Assembly (NCBI RefSeq): GCF_023343835.1
Contig: NC_064437.1
Coordinates: 20,724,001 to 20,788,000, forward strand
Length of the DNA stretch: 64,000 bases
DNA from: Lagopus muta
Taxonomy: Eukaryota > Chordata > Aves > Galliformes > Phasianidae
Direction of reading: 5' to 3'
Positions 49,963 through 62,083 of this stretch are shown in pieces. Each line of letters begins with the position of its first letter. The first letter of the stretch is position 1. Below the pieces are notes generated by a model. The model was not told the origin of the DNA. It ran no database searches and saw only the letters and a program-made list of their open reading frames with translations. A program made the position numbers and the translations under genes.

Positions 49963-52913
49963 GTATTCACCTGCAAAGGGTAGACTCACAATATGTAAGT
50001 TGGATCTAGTCGATCTAAATAGGAAATGCTACTGAGGACAGGATGAGATTTGTGAGGATTTTGTGAAGGCTTGTTTTAGTTGTTTGGATTTGTTGTTGTT
50101 TTACTTCCAAGTACATATGCAACTAAAATGGTGTTCGTATGGAGTATTTTCAAAGATAGACAAATATTTTTATTAAGTTCAGACATGATAGATTAGGATT
50201 TCAAATCTGCATTTTCATTAGCAGTGGAAATAGCAAGAAAATCACGAACTTGCAATCTGAACCGTCTCTCATAGTTTTCTCACTTGCAAAATGACAGTCA
50301 GATTTCCTCGAAACACAAAAATATCATGCTAAAGAGAACATTTACTCCTGAAATTTCAATAACTCAAAATATGGGACAGTGGTACCTTCAATCTGTGAGA
50401 CTCATCTGGCATTTTGTTTCCAGATCCAAGCTAGAGGGATCAAGAAGTTTCTGCTGAAGAACAAATTAACTTTGTACTAGACAAAGAATTCTGAATTTTA
50501 AGAAAGAAATAGGTCAAGGGAAACTGCACATCCCATTCATGAAAATATTTCTTAGTTATATAACTGAATTGGTTCTCCAAGATGGCAGCATACCTGTTCC
50601 CACAGTCTGTCCTGTGGCAACTAGTTTAGTGAAGGTTAAACCAAAGTAGGGTAATCCCCTAAGGCCTCTGTGGGTCAGGACTCCATCACATATTTCCAGC
50701 TCACATGAAGACGGAAAAAGACTGCCACCTTGCATAAGTAGATTATGAAAAACTAAAGGCCTTCAAATTCACCATAGGAAATTCAGTGAGTTAAACTTGA
50801 TAGCGTTAAAATAGCTTCCTCTTTTCTCCTCTGCTGCGTAAAGCACTATGTGGTGCCTACATTCTCTCCCTTTCTTGCCTTCTTTGGGATTTACACAGAA
50901 CAGACAGCACGTTTCCTGCTGGACACCCTCTGGATTCACCATGTGCTTTGGGGGTGTTGTGATGGGTGAGCAGTTAAGAAAATTTGAGATTTTTTTTTAA
51001 GGGAGAGGAGGTTGTGGCCTTTGGCTGCAAGATCACACTGAGCCTTCCTGCTCCTTTTCTTAGCTTTCTACAGAAGGAGCTGGTGAGTATAAAGAAGACT
51101 TGAACTGCATATCCCATCTTGCCAAAGATTTATCATACAGTATTATATATTTAGAAACTTCATTTGGCTGGCATTTCCCTTACTGCACAAAAGTAAAATA
51201 AGTGAGAGTAACACAGCATGGAAGAGAAACATGGGGGAGAAGACCTACTTTTCAATTTTTCTGTTTGAAAACTCATACTTTATTTTATGACAAGCAATGA
51301 GATTCACTTTATTAAAAAAAAAAAAAAAGCATTCTACATTGGAAGATATTGGGCATTTCTTATTACATGAGAATATTTCTGAATTAAAATCTGTATTCTT
51401 TCCCATTTTGTTAAGAAGCCCTCAGATTGTACCAGCTGTCAAAACATATTTACAGTCTCTGCACTGCTGCAAGCCCACTGTAGTGACATTTGTGTAAGGC
51501 TCAAAGGTAGCCTAACTGAAGAGTTTTTGTTTTGGGTTTGTTTTTTGAAAGAAAAAAGATAGCTATGCATTTTCTGCAAATATGGCAACAATCATAACTG
51601 TATCTCTTGTTTATTGATACAGCCTTTCTGATTGACTGCTAATCATTTGGCAACGTAACTTTCTTTAAAGGTAGTGGTACATTTTGCATCTTACTTTTTT
51701 CTTACCCGTTCTCTACTCCCTCTCTTTCCTTTTTTTTCCTGTATGAACACTAGTTGGAGTGGTACAACCTGTTTAGTTGTCAGGTAAATTTTACCTTCAC
51801 TTATTTATTAATTTAAGCTAGAAAAGAAAACCACAAACATTTGGGGTCAGATGATAAAGTCCACATCTGAAGCCAAAAGCTGAAATGAGATTTGATCAAG
51901 TTTGCCTGAATGCAGACAGTAAATTACTCACTATTCTCTTGAATCAGTTTGTCAAAATTTGAAGGTCAATTCATCTATGAAATTGCTATTTGGAGAATCC
52001 CTTCCCCATTCTCCAGGAAAGGCATCTGGCTATTACCAAATGGAGTTTGGTATTTGAACATCTCATCTGGATTCATCATGTTAACACATGATTCCAAGTC
52101 ATTAAAGAAGTATGAACAATGGATATTGTATTCCATATACTACTGTATGGATTTAATCTTTAAAATATGGTGGCATGGTAGAACTCAACCTTTTAGTTGA
52201 AAATCAGAACATCTACAGATCTACAACATCTATGTACAGAAAACATATTTCGCCTCAGAAAAGTCATGAATATTATTCCACTCTAAAATCAATAAGAAAA
52301 GATGTCTCACTCATCATCATTCCCATTCTCACCCATTCTATCTTGATAAATCAAGAACACAATTCCTAAACACAGCATTAATGAGTGATATTATGACAGA
52401 CTTGCACATAATTTTGTGAGAATATTAATTATCTTATTCCTCAAATTATTTCCATATTGCTTAAAATCAAATCTTAAAATTTGCTATGAACCAACTTAAA
52501 TGGAAGTTGGGCACTCTTGCCTTCCACAGTTGGCTAGTCTACCTTCTACAGAGACCAAAAACATATATATCTTTACAAAATTTTCTTCAACATACCAGCA
52601 TTAATCTGTTCCAGCAACACTGATATAAACATCTCATTCCTCTCTTCTCTTGAATAAGAAATTAAATTTCAATTTATATTTCTTAGTGAAACACTTCATT
52701 TATTTCTTCATAAGAATGATTTACCCACGGGTCCTGCAACCCTGATCCTAACAGGTATTTTCTGTATTTATTAAAGGATCCTTACTAAAACCAAATATTC
52801 AGTAAGTGGCTTGCTACGAAAAATTAACAGAACTAATTTCAAACTGAGATTCATGGAAACTTCAGATGTAAGCAGGCACTTAAGTATTTATTAACTATCC
52901 TGTAGGCAGCCTT
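49963..52913. other. Unique AT-rich sequence, no gene recognised
   Basis: No supportable gene. A 14-base poly(A) lies near 51315. An acceptor (ending at 51073) and a donor (at 51083) flank only nine bases, discussed as a finding. Open frames do not exceed about 83 codons. Confidence 0.55.
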
Positions 52914-52941
52914 AAAATGACATGTTAGGTCATGTCATTTT
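52914..52941. repeat. Perfect hairpin, 11-bp stem and 6-base loop
   Basis: AAAATGACATG (52914-52924) and CATGTCATTTT (52931-52941) are exact reverse complements around the loop TTAGGT. With a single-base bulge the pairing extends two more bases on each side. It is not followed by a gene and is too short for a microRNA precursor. Confidence 0.9.
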
Positions 52942-54047
52942 TAAATCACTATGCTGAATCACAACTCGTATTTTATTTTATTTTTGGAGGTAAGATTATA
53001 AGATACATGATTTCTCACTGGAAATCCCTGGAAAAGGACTAAAAAAAGGGATGGGCTCATCCTCAAAACTGTAAACCAGAATCATAGCAGTGTAAGAAGA
53101 GAGATTTGGGTGATGAGAAAAGACAAAGAGAATTCAGTGGAGGATGATAAAGGAGATTAAGTTACACTATCCTATATTTTGTGAACAGTGTTGAAAAGTA
53201 TCCTCTCTTTAGTGTCACCACAACTACCAGCCAGCAGACAGACTGAAGTGAGCTAGATAAAAATGGATGAGAAATACAACACGGATCGTGTAATAGCAGG
53301 ATTTTTACACCTAAAACACCTAAATAAGAAGTACTTAAGAGGATAGTGAGGATGCTTAGGAGATCCTGGGAAAATTTTTTACTCCATGCTTTTTTTTTGT
53401 TAGCTAAACCCATCTACTGTATTTGGAAACTGAAGGGGTAAATGAGGAAAACGAAGAAAAATTATCCAGTTTTCTTTATGGACATTAATGTCTTTTAGGA
53501 GGACACTGGATAAGTTCATAGCAAAGTTGGGTTGAAGTTCAGCTGTATCAGTTCCAAGTTTTCTTCAAACTCCTGGTGATCAAATCAACTGTTACATTAG
53601 TAGATTACAAGTATTCAAGTGTCCTCCCCCTCCCACAGCTGAATATAGCAGGGAGGTTACTAAACTCCTTAATTCAAGAAATCAGCTAGAAAATGCAACA
53701 TAAGAATAAATATGATACAATTTTGCTGTTCTTAATATAGTTTCTTCCTATCATCACTAACGATTGAATCATAAATTTATTAATGTTAATTGACGACCAT
53801 CTTGGTTTTACAGAACTAAAACAGAACTGCTTGATTCATGTTGTAATACTCCTTTCAACTCTTTCCAAGTAGTTTTGATTGAGTGCCCACTCAGTACAGA
53901 CTTAGGCAAGCTATTGCAGATAGTACATGTGAGAAAGTCCTGGGAGTCTAATTCAATTACTGTTACTCTTTTAGTTCCTTATGCTGGCAAGTATAAAGTC
54001 TCCAAAATACACAGTACTTTGCTGTCTGTAATTATTAACAGTAAATG
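52942..54047. other. Unique AT-rich sequence, nothing firmly recognised
   Basis: No gene. A part near 53500-53530 (GGACACTGGATAAGTTCATA) faintly recalls old CR1 sequence but is too short to call. Confidence 0.55.
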
Positions 54048-54254
54048 TTAGCAACCTCCCTAAAGGTGGTTGACGCGGCTGGAATACATTGCCCACCGAG
54101 GTGGTGGATACCCCATCCCTGGAGACATTCAAGATCAGGCTGGACGGGTCTCTGAACAGCCTGATCCAGCTGTAGGTGCCCCTGTTCATTGCAGAGTAGT
54201 TGGACTAGATGGTCTTGAAGAGTCCCTTCCAACTCAAATGATTCTATGATTCTG
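54048..54254 (+). mobile_element. CR1 retrotransposon, 5'-truncated 3' end
   Basis: About 200 bases match the CR1 3' region in order: a GGAATACATTGCCCACCGAG block, CCCCATCCCTGGAGACATTC, CAGGCTGGACGGGTCTCTGA, CAGCCTGATCCAGCTGTAGG, CCCCTGTTCATTGCAGAG, TTGGACTAGATGGTCTTGAA and the end ATTCTATGATTCTG. Well preserved, so relatively young. It contains no complete ORF. Its 3' end points towards the minus-strand CR1 copy about 340 bases away. Confidence 0.95.
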
Positions 54255-54593
54255 TCAATCATCTGTAGCACCTGACTTGCCACAAGCACTCTTCATGCAC
54301 CAAACAAAAAAAGAGACAGCAGAATTTAAGTGCAACACCAAGCCTGCCTGAAATCACTTTTAAGAAGTTTTAGATTTCTGTAATATTTTAAGACAGGAAA
54401 ATGCTCACTTAAAAAGAACTACAAAAAGAAAAAGCAAAACAACTTCTACAACTTAGAGAGCTAGTTAGACCTTATTGCTTCCATACATAATACATATATG
54501 GCACAACTTGACTTCTTTTGCCATCAAAATCTTTGACTTCTCACACAATATCTAGAGTTACAGTTGGTTCTACTCATGATAGGTTTTGCTTAA
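54255..54593. other. Spacer between two oppositely oriented CR1 copies
   Basis: About 340 bases of unique AT-rich sequence; nothing is recognised in it. Confidence 0.7.
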
Positions 54594-55143
54594 GACCATA
54601 GAATAACTAAGGTTGGAAAAGATCTCTAAGATGAAGTCCAACCATCAAGCCATTAGCACCATGCCCAGTAAACCATATTGCTAAGCATCACATCTACCTG
54701 TTTCTTGAAAACCTCCAGAGACAGTGACTCCACCAACTCCTTGGGCAGCCTGTTCCAATACTCAACCACTCTTCTGGAAAATAAATTTTCCTAATATCCA
54801 ACCTAAGCCTCCTCTGGTGCAACTTGTAGCCATTACTTCTCATCTGTCTCTAACCACCTAGGAGAAGAGACTGGCGCCCACCTTGCTACAATCTCCATTC
54901 AGGGAGGTTGTAAAGAGTGATAAGGTTCCTCTGAGCCTCATCTCTCCAGAATAATCAATCCAAATCCCCCTGATGCGCCTCATAAGCATTGCATTCCAGC
55001 CTCATTGCCCTTCTTTGGACACACTCCAACGCCTTAGTGTCTTTCTTGCAGCAAGAGGCCCAAAACTGAACACAGTACTCATGGTGCAACCTCACAATTG
55101 CTGAGTACAGGGCAACAATCACTTCCCTAGTTCTTCTGACAAT
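54594..55143 (-). mobile_element. CR1 retrotransposon, 5'-truncated, about 550 bp, minus strand
   Basis: The longest transposon in the window. Read on the minus strand it contains the C-terminal end of ORF2 and then the CR1 3' region: GATGAGGCTCAGAGGAACCT, GAAGTAATGGCTACAAGTTG, GCACCAGAGGAGGCTTAGGT, TGGATATTAGGAAAATTTAT, TGGAACAGGCTGCCCAAGGA, TGGTTGGACTTCATCTTAGA and a decayed terminus (GTTATTCTATGG). The 5' end breaks off inside ORF2, which is normal for incomplete target-primed reverse transcription. It differs from the neighbouring plus-strand copy in its 3' region, so it probably belongs to another CR1 subfamily. Confidence 0.95.
54994..55143 (-). pseudogene. Remnant of CR1 ORF2 (reverse transcriptase protein, C-terminus)
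   Basis: About 50 codons remain open and read [15 protein letters not shown], then [16 protein letters not shown] and [13 protein letters not shown]. This is the conserved C-terminal segment of CR1 ORF2, where YSA(L/I)VRPHLEYCVQFW and LE(R/C)VQRRA are typical. Beyond LE the frame is lost through small insertions or deletions and soon meets a stop. The endonuclease and reverse transcriptase domains are absent because of the 5' truncation, so it cannot be active. Confidence 0.9.
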
Positions 55144-56987
55144 AAGCCACGATGCTGAAAGAGAAATACAACATGTACCAAGAGTTTCCACAGGAGGTAT
55201 AATTTATTCAAAGAACTTGCAGTGAAATAAGTTATACCACACTAGCCTAGCTAAGCCACATAAACTTGGTGCCAAGTGATCAATAACAATGCATCCAGTG
55301 ATACATACCTGATAGAACTCATTACTTCATTAGCTCTTCTCTGACATGTGCTATGTGTGGGCTGTTAATCTTTTTGTTGTTGTTGTTCTAGAATTTAATA
55401 AGGAATGTTTATTTTTGAGTTCATTGTATTCATTCATCTTGCTTCTATCTATGGTGTAGTTTGATTTCAGTTCCAACATTAAGATAAAAATAAGTGACTT
55501 TATTAAATGTATCCACTCTTGTTAGTTATCTACATAGAACCGCCACTGATTGACACTAGAAGTTTGTCTGAATATGAAGTCTTGCAAGGGCAGCCTGAAT
55601 TTTGAGTTGGACTTTTGATTATTTGTAAATCATGGCTCTCCATATGTGGGCTCTAAACGCGTTATGATACAAATTACTAAATATAATTTAAATCTCTTCT
55701 TCATTAACATGACTAAGATATTTGTGCAGAGCAGACGTGAAATCTTAGTCTCTCCCTCTTGCTAATACAATCTTGTTTTCCCCAGATACATGGCAAGCTG
55801 CCAATTAGGGAAGTACACATGCTGCAACGTGAAGGAAAATAAGTAGATATGTCTGTATGTATAACTACAAGTGAGAGTATTGTCTGGTGCAGCTGGAGTG
55901 AAAAACATTCCAAAAAAGCTAATTACAATTCCAGCCTTTATTATTATTGTAAGTGGAAGCCTTTGTGAGCTAGAGTTTCATTCTTTACCACATCTTACTA
56001 CTTGTATTTAAGTTTTACTGATTTTCTATGTCCCCAATGCAAAACCTTAAAAATAAAATTGTGTCAAAGACATTAAAATGAAAGAAAAAAAAGGCAACTT
56101 TTTTTGCCTTCGGACAAAGGCATAGGACAAAGAAAATAATTCTCTTCATTCTTTCTGTTACCACTATGGAAGAATATTTCAGTCCTATGTAGAAAAACTC
56201 CAATGTAGACATCAGAGTTGCAGTGAAATATCTACAAAAGAAAACCTATTAGTATTGATTGAAACATTTTTATAAGCCTTCCTTCCTCCAGCTTAAGGAA
56301 GCAAAAAACAAGTTACTGGAGAAGCCAGCGGGCAACCCATGCTCCTGTTACAGATTCAGAGTGGTGTGAGATGAGAAACTCCTTCTGCTCATTCCCTGAC
56401 TGCTGCGCTGTGGGAAGATGTATTAAGCTTGCTTCCTTTTATTCATTTTAGTATAAAACAAAGGAAATTGAGAATATTTCAGACACTGCAATACAATAAT
56501 AAAGAAATCTAGGCAACTCTATATGATTTATCATAGACATACAGCCATATAACAATCTCAAAATCTGGCTGTATTATTCTGATCAGAATACTGACAAACA
56601 AAACCAAAAATGTCTGCATGTCCTCTCTCTCCTTTCCATCTAGGTACCGAAAGTATCTTTACCATCTACAAGATCACTATATTTTTTGAGCTTTTTGAGC
56701 TTGCTAAAATAAAAATACAACCATAATTATATTTTATTCATCCTCCTGTCTAGTTCAAAATGAAACACTTAGCATACTAAATTTTTGAGGCTCTGTAAAT
56801 CTCCGCATGACTGTGCTACATGCTCTCCTCATGAAAAGCTTGGCATCTTCTTGTGCCACACTGCTCAACATAAGCTGCTTTCCTCTAATACATAGATCAC
56901 TTTTGTACAGGAGCATTGCCATTTTTCATTTGCAGGAGCAACTATATGAAATGATAGAGCTTTCAGAAATGGAAAAATGTGCCCTAC
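55144..56987. other. Unique AT-rich sequence, no gene recognised
   Basis: No supportable gene apart from the read-through part of the minus-strand frame that ends at 56865. A (TTG)n run of four units lies near 55373. A minus-strand AATAAA (plus-strand TTTATT at 56733-56738) lies about 130 bases beyond that stop and could act as a polyadenylation signal if the 57 kb exon is terminal. Confidence 0.5.
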
Positions 56988-57277
56988 TTTTAACTTAACA
57001 GAAAGTGGCATTTCATCTTCTAGCCTTGCCAGTGCACTTGTTAGTAATGTGATGTAATGTGTCATGTAGGTTGAAGAGAAGTTGTTTGCCTCAAGGATCA
57101 AGTGCCACTTCTCACCAGAAACGTAAAAAGATTTCACTTCATGTTTGACTTCTAATTCACAAGTAGTGCTGCCTTTGAATATCAACTTTTCTGTCAAGCT
57201 GGAAAATAGTGGTTCATGAAGTTGCACTTGAAATGAAGTTACACCATTTTTTATGAAAACTCCTCTGGAAAACATTT
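56988..57277 (-). CDS. Candidate coding exon, product unrecognised
   Basis: On the minus strand a good acceptor (TCTCCTTTTAATCCTTAG, ending at 57278) opens a frame that is free of stops for 137 codons, to 56865. The first 97 codons look like natural protein: the peptide includes KNGVTSFQVQLHEPLFSSLT, then ELEVKHEVKSFYVSGEKWHL and EANNFSSTYMTHYITLL, with mixed charged and alternating hydrophobic residues that suggest a beta-rich fold and a following helix. A usable donor (AAA followed by GTAGGG) at 56988/56987 gives a 290-nt exon that starts one base into a codon and ends in phase 0. Alternatively the exon is terminal and runs to the stop at 56865. I cannot assign a family, and I see no second exon in the window. 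Chance or a decayed exon remains possible. Confidence 0.3.
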
Positions 57278-59019
57278 CTAAGGATTAAAAGGAGATTTTT
57301 CATCAAAAACAGATATACTGACTCCAGAATAGCTCTTTCCCATTCAGTAGTAAATCAACAGTTCAGACAGATCTCTTCATTCTTAAGTTTCACTGAAATT
57401 TAATGTGGAACAGAACAAGTTTTGAACTGTAGAAGTTTTGTGGAGTGGAAAAAATGAGCCTTCTGCTTACCTGTGGTCGTAAAAATATTTATCAGTTTCC
57501 CAGTTAAAAAATAGCAATGAATGGTATACAGTGATTCATTTCTGTATACGAAGAATTTATATAAGCTGGGAAACGAGCATTCAGAGGCCGTATTTATTCA
57601 ACATATTGAGCCATGTTACTTTCTCTCACTCTCATACAGGCACAACAATGTGACCTCCCATTAAGTTATTAAGTGTTTAATCTAATGGGTCAGAAGCAAT
57701 TCAAGGTTGCTTTTAACAAAATTTTCAAACATAATGGATAATTTGTGGAGAAAATAAACCCATGGTCAATTTGTGGAAAACTCGTGCAAGACGTTTTGTG
57801 TAGAACTGTACCTAACGCATAGTTTTTATAAAAAGCTGTTAGTCCATTATGAGCACATGCAACTACTTATGCCAACTTTTCAAGTTAAAGATCCAGTAAA
57901 ACCAATGAACAAAAACAGAATAATGCCTAATGAGTCTTTGAGATTACATATACATACTATATTAATAAAACTAGCACATCCCACCTTATATTTTATGTGA
58001 AGAGAATTGCAATTATTAAAGGGGTATGCAAATTTATTCAGGAGAGAGGAAGGATGACTTTTGGGATATTTAGTAGAGGTTTAGGGGGACAAGAAAAGAA
58101 ATGAGAGTCAGCTCTGTGTTTAAAACAATTCTGCTGCTACAGAAGATTTCACCTTCACAAAAGAAGCGACACATGGAGCAAACTAGACAAGATAAAGATC
58201 TTCTCAGCTTCAGGGTTATGATTAGAGCTAAAATAGTATTTGACAAAGTTACTTAATAACCTATTCCTAGGTTTTTGAAAATTCATCATTAGAGATGAGA
58301 AGACTCAAGAGAGGCTACTGTTGATGAAAAATATCTTCAAAAATTACAGAAATTATAGCAGGCTGCTCTTTCCCAAGTCATGGAACTGTGCTGTTTGGAT
58401 GTCAGCTATCTCAGTGGACTTCTCTTCAAGGAAAACCCCAAGTTCCTCCTGAATTAAGCAGAATAGCCTAGGCATCACTGTTACCTTCACCTTCCAGTTT
58501 AGATCTTTTGTAAGAACGCTAAGTACACACTTGAAATAATCATTAATAATCTTTAGCTACTGTAAAGATTGATCTATTTGAGGTGTGGAATGAAGATACT
58601 ATTTCTAATAAGTACAGATCCCATGTGGACATTTTGATCTATTTTAAAATTTAAGACAGTTTCCATAAAAAAAATTCCTCACTGTCAGTCATGTACTGGA
58701 CTTGCTTCCATTGATCTTCGACACTAGCAAATGCCCCAGAAGATTAAGGAATACTGGTTATTAGAATGTGAAAAAATATTGTCCAACAAAACATATAGCT
58801 ATTTCTTCACTACGACAAAAATACTTAAAATCAGAAAATTCACCATGTTTGAAAAGAGAACTATATAAATACTCAACAAATACATATTCTTCCGCAGAGT
58901 GCAAGTCAACAATATGGCAGTGTGCTTGGACATAATAGTTGAAGGTTGACTGAAGTTACTTATAGACACAAATATAATTTGTGGCATATCTAATCAACAT
59001 TAGACATCTCTAGAGTGAA
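57278..59019. other. Unique AT-rich sequence, nothing recognised
   Basis: No second exon with comparable splice sites was recognised upstream of the minus-strand candidate. Open frames do not exceed about 75 codons. Confidence 0.55.
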
Positions 59020-59074
59020 ATATAATATTATATATATAATGTATATATATATAATATAATATTATATATATATG
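59020..59074. repeat. AT microsatellite with internal inverted symmetry
   Basis: About 55 bases composed of TA steps and ATATT interruptions, interrupted by a single G. The two halves can pair with each other, so it may form a cruciform. Such sequences are often length-variable. Confidence 0.9.
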
Positions 59075-59647
59075 TCAAATCATCCTGGAAATGTAGATTG
59101 TCGATAGGTATAGATTCCTTTATGTGGCATGGATTTTTATTGAAAGGTTTCTATATAATTTAAAGCAAAATGACCAGTATAATGATTTCACAGAGAAAAT
59201 CTCTAAAAAGATAATATAGATTTAAGGAAAATGCTATGAAGTGTCATTGAAATCAAAGTAACAACAGAAACACAAGGCCAGTTTCACTTAGCTAAGAAAT
59301 ATTTGTAATTCTGGAGAGAAGTTTTGACCAGAAGAATGCAGATGCTGAGGGCCAGAGTACTCTTCTGCAATGTTATATCTCAGTAAGTCATGTGACATGC
59401 AGTGCTTTCACTAGAAACAGATTTAAAAGGTTTTTTTTTTTTTTAAATTAATCAAATTAAAATTAACTGTTAAGACCTCTTCAGTGAACCAACGTGCCAT
59501 TACTGTAGGCTACAGTACCTGCAGCACTGGTAATGCTTGCCAGGGCACGTGCTGTTATGTCACCATTGTCAGAGCAACTCATGGAGGAGTAATAGGGCCA
59601 GAGACCAAACTCAGCCAACTAAGAATCAGTGTATGCCTGCAGTACAT
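59075..59647. other. Unique AT-rich sequence, nothing recognised
   Basis: A 12-base poly(T) lies near 59431. The open frames here read into the adjacent T/G-rich repeat and are not convincing. Confidence 0.6.
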
Positions 59648-59712
59648 TTTTGGTTTGTTTATTTTTGTGGGTTTTTTTGGTTTTGGGTTTGTTTGTTTTT
59701 TTGCTTTTTTTG
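59648..59712. repeat. T/G-rich low-complexity tract (GTTT type)
   Basis: About 65 bases of T runs separated by G or GG. Plus-strand frames crossing it give Phe/Val/Leu-rich stretches that imitate a membrane segment but are composition artefacts. Confidence 0.85.
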
Positions 59713-61510
59713 AGGGCCAACTATGACGTTGCTGGTGAAATGCAGACTGCCATTCTGGAAGCAAAACAGGGTGGACAAAAATCACAGAAAAAAGTATTTC
59801 AAGTTCTAACTTGAAGACATGTTTCATTAACATGGTGATGTCCACATATGCTAAATTAATTAGTAAAATGAAAGCATTAGATGCAATACTGCTCAGAAGC
59901 AGGACCCACGGCATTCATCAAAATACTGTTTGACCTACTGTGAAGGAAATTATTTACAAAAAACCTGCTCCTTGAATAGTATGATTTATGTACTCATGAA
60001 ACGGGTTTGGCTGTATCAGTTCCCTCTACCAGGCCCTATACTAACCACACTCAAGGAAAACACAGAGCTTAGAAAAAAGAAAACTGTAAAGTCTGAAGTT
60101 TTCTTATTTAATAAAACTCACCTTCTGTATCATAAACAAAGACTTCTACTACACCTGCATCAAGTATAGAAGCTAATGAAGGATGGAAAGTTGAAAAAAA
60201 AAACACCCAAAAAACTGCCTATTTACAGAAGAGAATAGAACTTGCTGTGAGAGGAAAAAAAACCCAAACAAATAAACAGTAGTAAAGGAAAGTGCTCCTG
60301 ATCTTTATTTTGTCTCTTTAGATGCCTTGATGTTAAACCTAAAAAAAAAAATCACTTACTATCTAGTCATATTGTATTCATTTTACCAATGTGAAATAAC
60401 GTTTCTGGAAAGGAGCAAAAGTAGTTGTAAAAGCTTAAGTTTTATCTTCTTAAAAGAGAAGATTTAGTCTAACAAAAGCCCAGTTTCATTGTTGCATATT
60501 CCCATCTCCTGGCTTTTCCAAAAGTAGTTTTTTAAAGATATCATCATACACATTGATTTGATGAGTCAGGGTTTAAATAGTTAAATCAAGAAATAATAAA
60601 TTGAGAATGTGTTCCCTTACTCAACTGATGCCTAGGGAAAAATGCAATTTCTTACTTTGCTTTATCATTCCTTCCTCTGATTGACAGCAATGCAGCAATG
60701 CAGATCATTTTGAGTCTCATATGGTTGAAACACAAGTCAGAAGAAAATTTGCGTCTAATTTGTATGTTAAGCAAATCAGCATTTGGAGTATGCTTGAATG
60801 AGAAGTAGTGTTCTTGTGTGTTTCATTTACCTTTCTTCCTCCCTCTCTCGACCTCTTAGTCAATGCTGCATCTGCCAAGATAGAGAGTGAGATCTCCTGC
60901 CCTTCCTAATTGTTCCCTTCTAGGACGTAAGGCAGAGGGAAAGGTTTCAGAAGCCTGGAGAGCTTCTGAAGAGCCAAAAACTGACCAACAATAGGGATGA
61001 TAAAAATAAAATTCTTTAAGTTAGTCCATCTGTATGCATCTACTTTCATTGTAATTCTACAGCATTCTCATCTACATAAACATTATTTTATTTAAAAGGA
61101 GGATTAATGAGAATATCATCTTTAAATTGCATGCCAGAATTACCTTACTGATTAAAACAAGTGGGGCTACCCACTTTCCGTGAATTAAAACATTTTGTGA
61201 AACAGTTCACATCCTAATAGGAAGTACTTAAGAATAAACCATAGAAGTGCTTAAAAACTGTCAGGGATGTGATTAGAAACTGAGATTCAAAGTTAAGTGT
61301 GAATGTATTTTCCTTTACTTTTATTCTAATGCGTTTTTCATTTGTTTGCTTTTTAAATAGAGACCCTACCATCAAATACCCTACCAACAGGTCAAATAAA
61401 ATTCTCTTACTCTTCAGTAAATAAGACACATGAAAATACTTTAAAAGACCAGAGAAGGGACACATCAGGCCAGATCACACACACAAAGAATATACTCAAA
61501 GTTCTTTAAA
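59713..61510. other. Unique AT-rich sequence, nothing recognised
   Basis: No gene or transposon was recognised. Frames up to 83 codons are unremarkable. Confidence 0.6.
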
Positions 61511-61538
61511 ATCTTAGAAGATTTTAAAATCTTAGAAG
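61505..61538. repeat. Tandem duplication with 18-bp period
   Basis: TTTAAAATCTTAGAAGA is repeated with an 18-base offset (ATCTTAGAAG at 61511-61520 and 61529-61538). The unit is partly self-complementary (AATCTT/AAGATT), so it can also fold. Confidence 0.8.
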
Positions 61539-61970
61539 AATCTTCAAAGAAAAAAAAAAAGCTGTTAAAAGCTGTGGTATAATCAGAACACTTACAGCTA
61601 TTTTAAAACTTTCTACTTTAACAGAATGGGCTTTGGATAATATGGTATTAAAAAAAGAAAAAGAACTGCCTTCACCCTTTAAGGAAACAAGTACTATAGC
61701 ATCTGATGGTATTCCCAGCATCATATAAGATAAACAGGAAGTCTATAGAGCAGCATGGAAACTGCCAGTTCTCAGGAGAGTTTCACTTGGAAACCACATA
61801 TCTATGAGTTTAAGATAACAGAATTCTGCTACCAACATCCAGTCTTGCTACGACTATACTTTTTCATATTATCATCTCTTAAAGCAAGCCTATGCCAGGA
61901 ACCATGTTTTAGGCTACCCAACAGTCGAGTATATTTGTTAATATCTGTGAAATAGGCACTTGATCAGTCT

Positions 61971-62002
61971 GCACTAAGCAGTGGTGCACTAAGCAGCAGT
62001 GC
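61971..62002. repeat. Tandem duplication, 15-bp unit
   Basis: GCACTAAGCAGTGGT at 61971-61985 is followed by GCACTAAGCAGCAGT at 61986-62000, differing at two positions. Confidence 0.85.
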
Positions 62003-62083
62003 TCTGTTGCTGAACTGTAATATCATCTTAAGATTCAAATATTTGAATAGTCAGTGTTACATCACCTTTCATTCTAAAAGAAT

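Noticed and set aside
59484..59814. Membrane-like hydrophobic segments encoded near 59.65-59.71 kb
   Set aside because: They are the translation of a T/G-rich low-complexity tract, not a real transmembrane protein.
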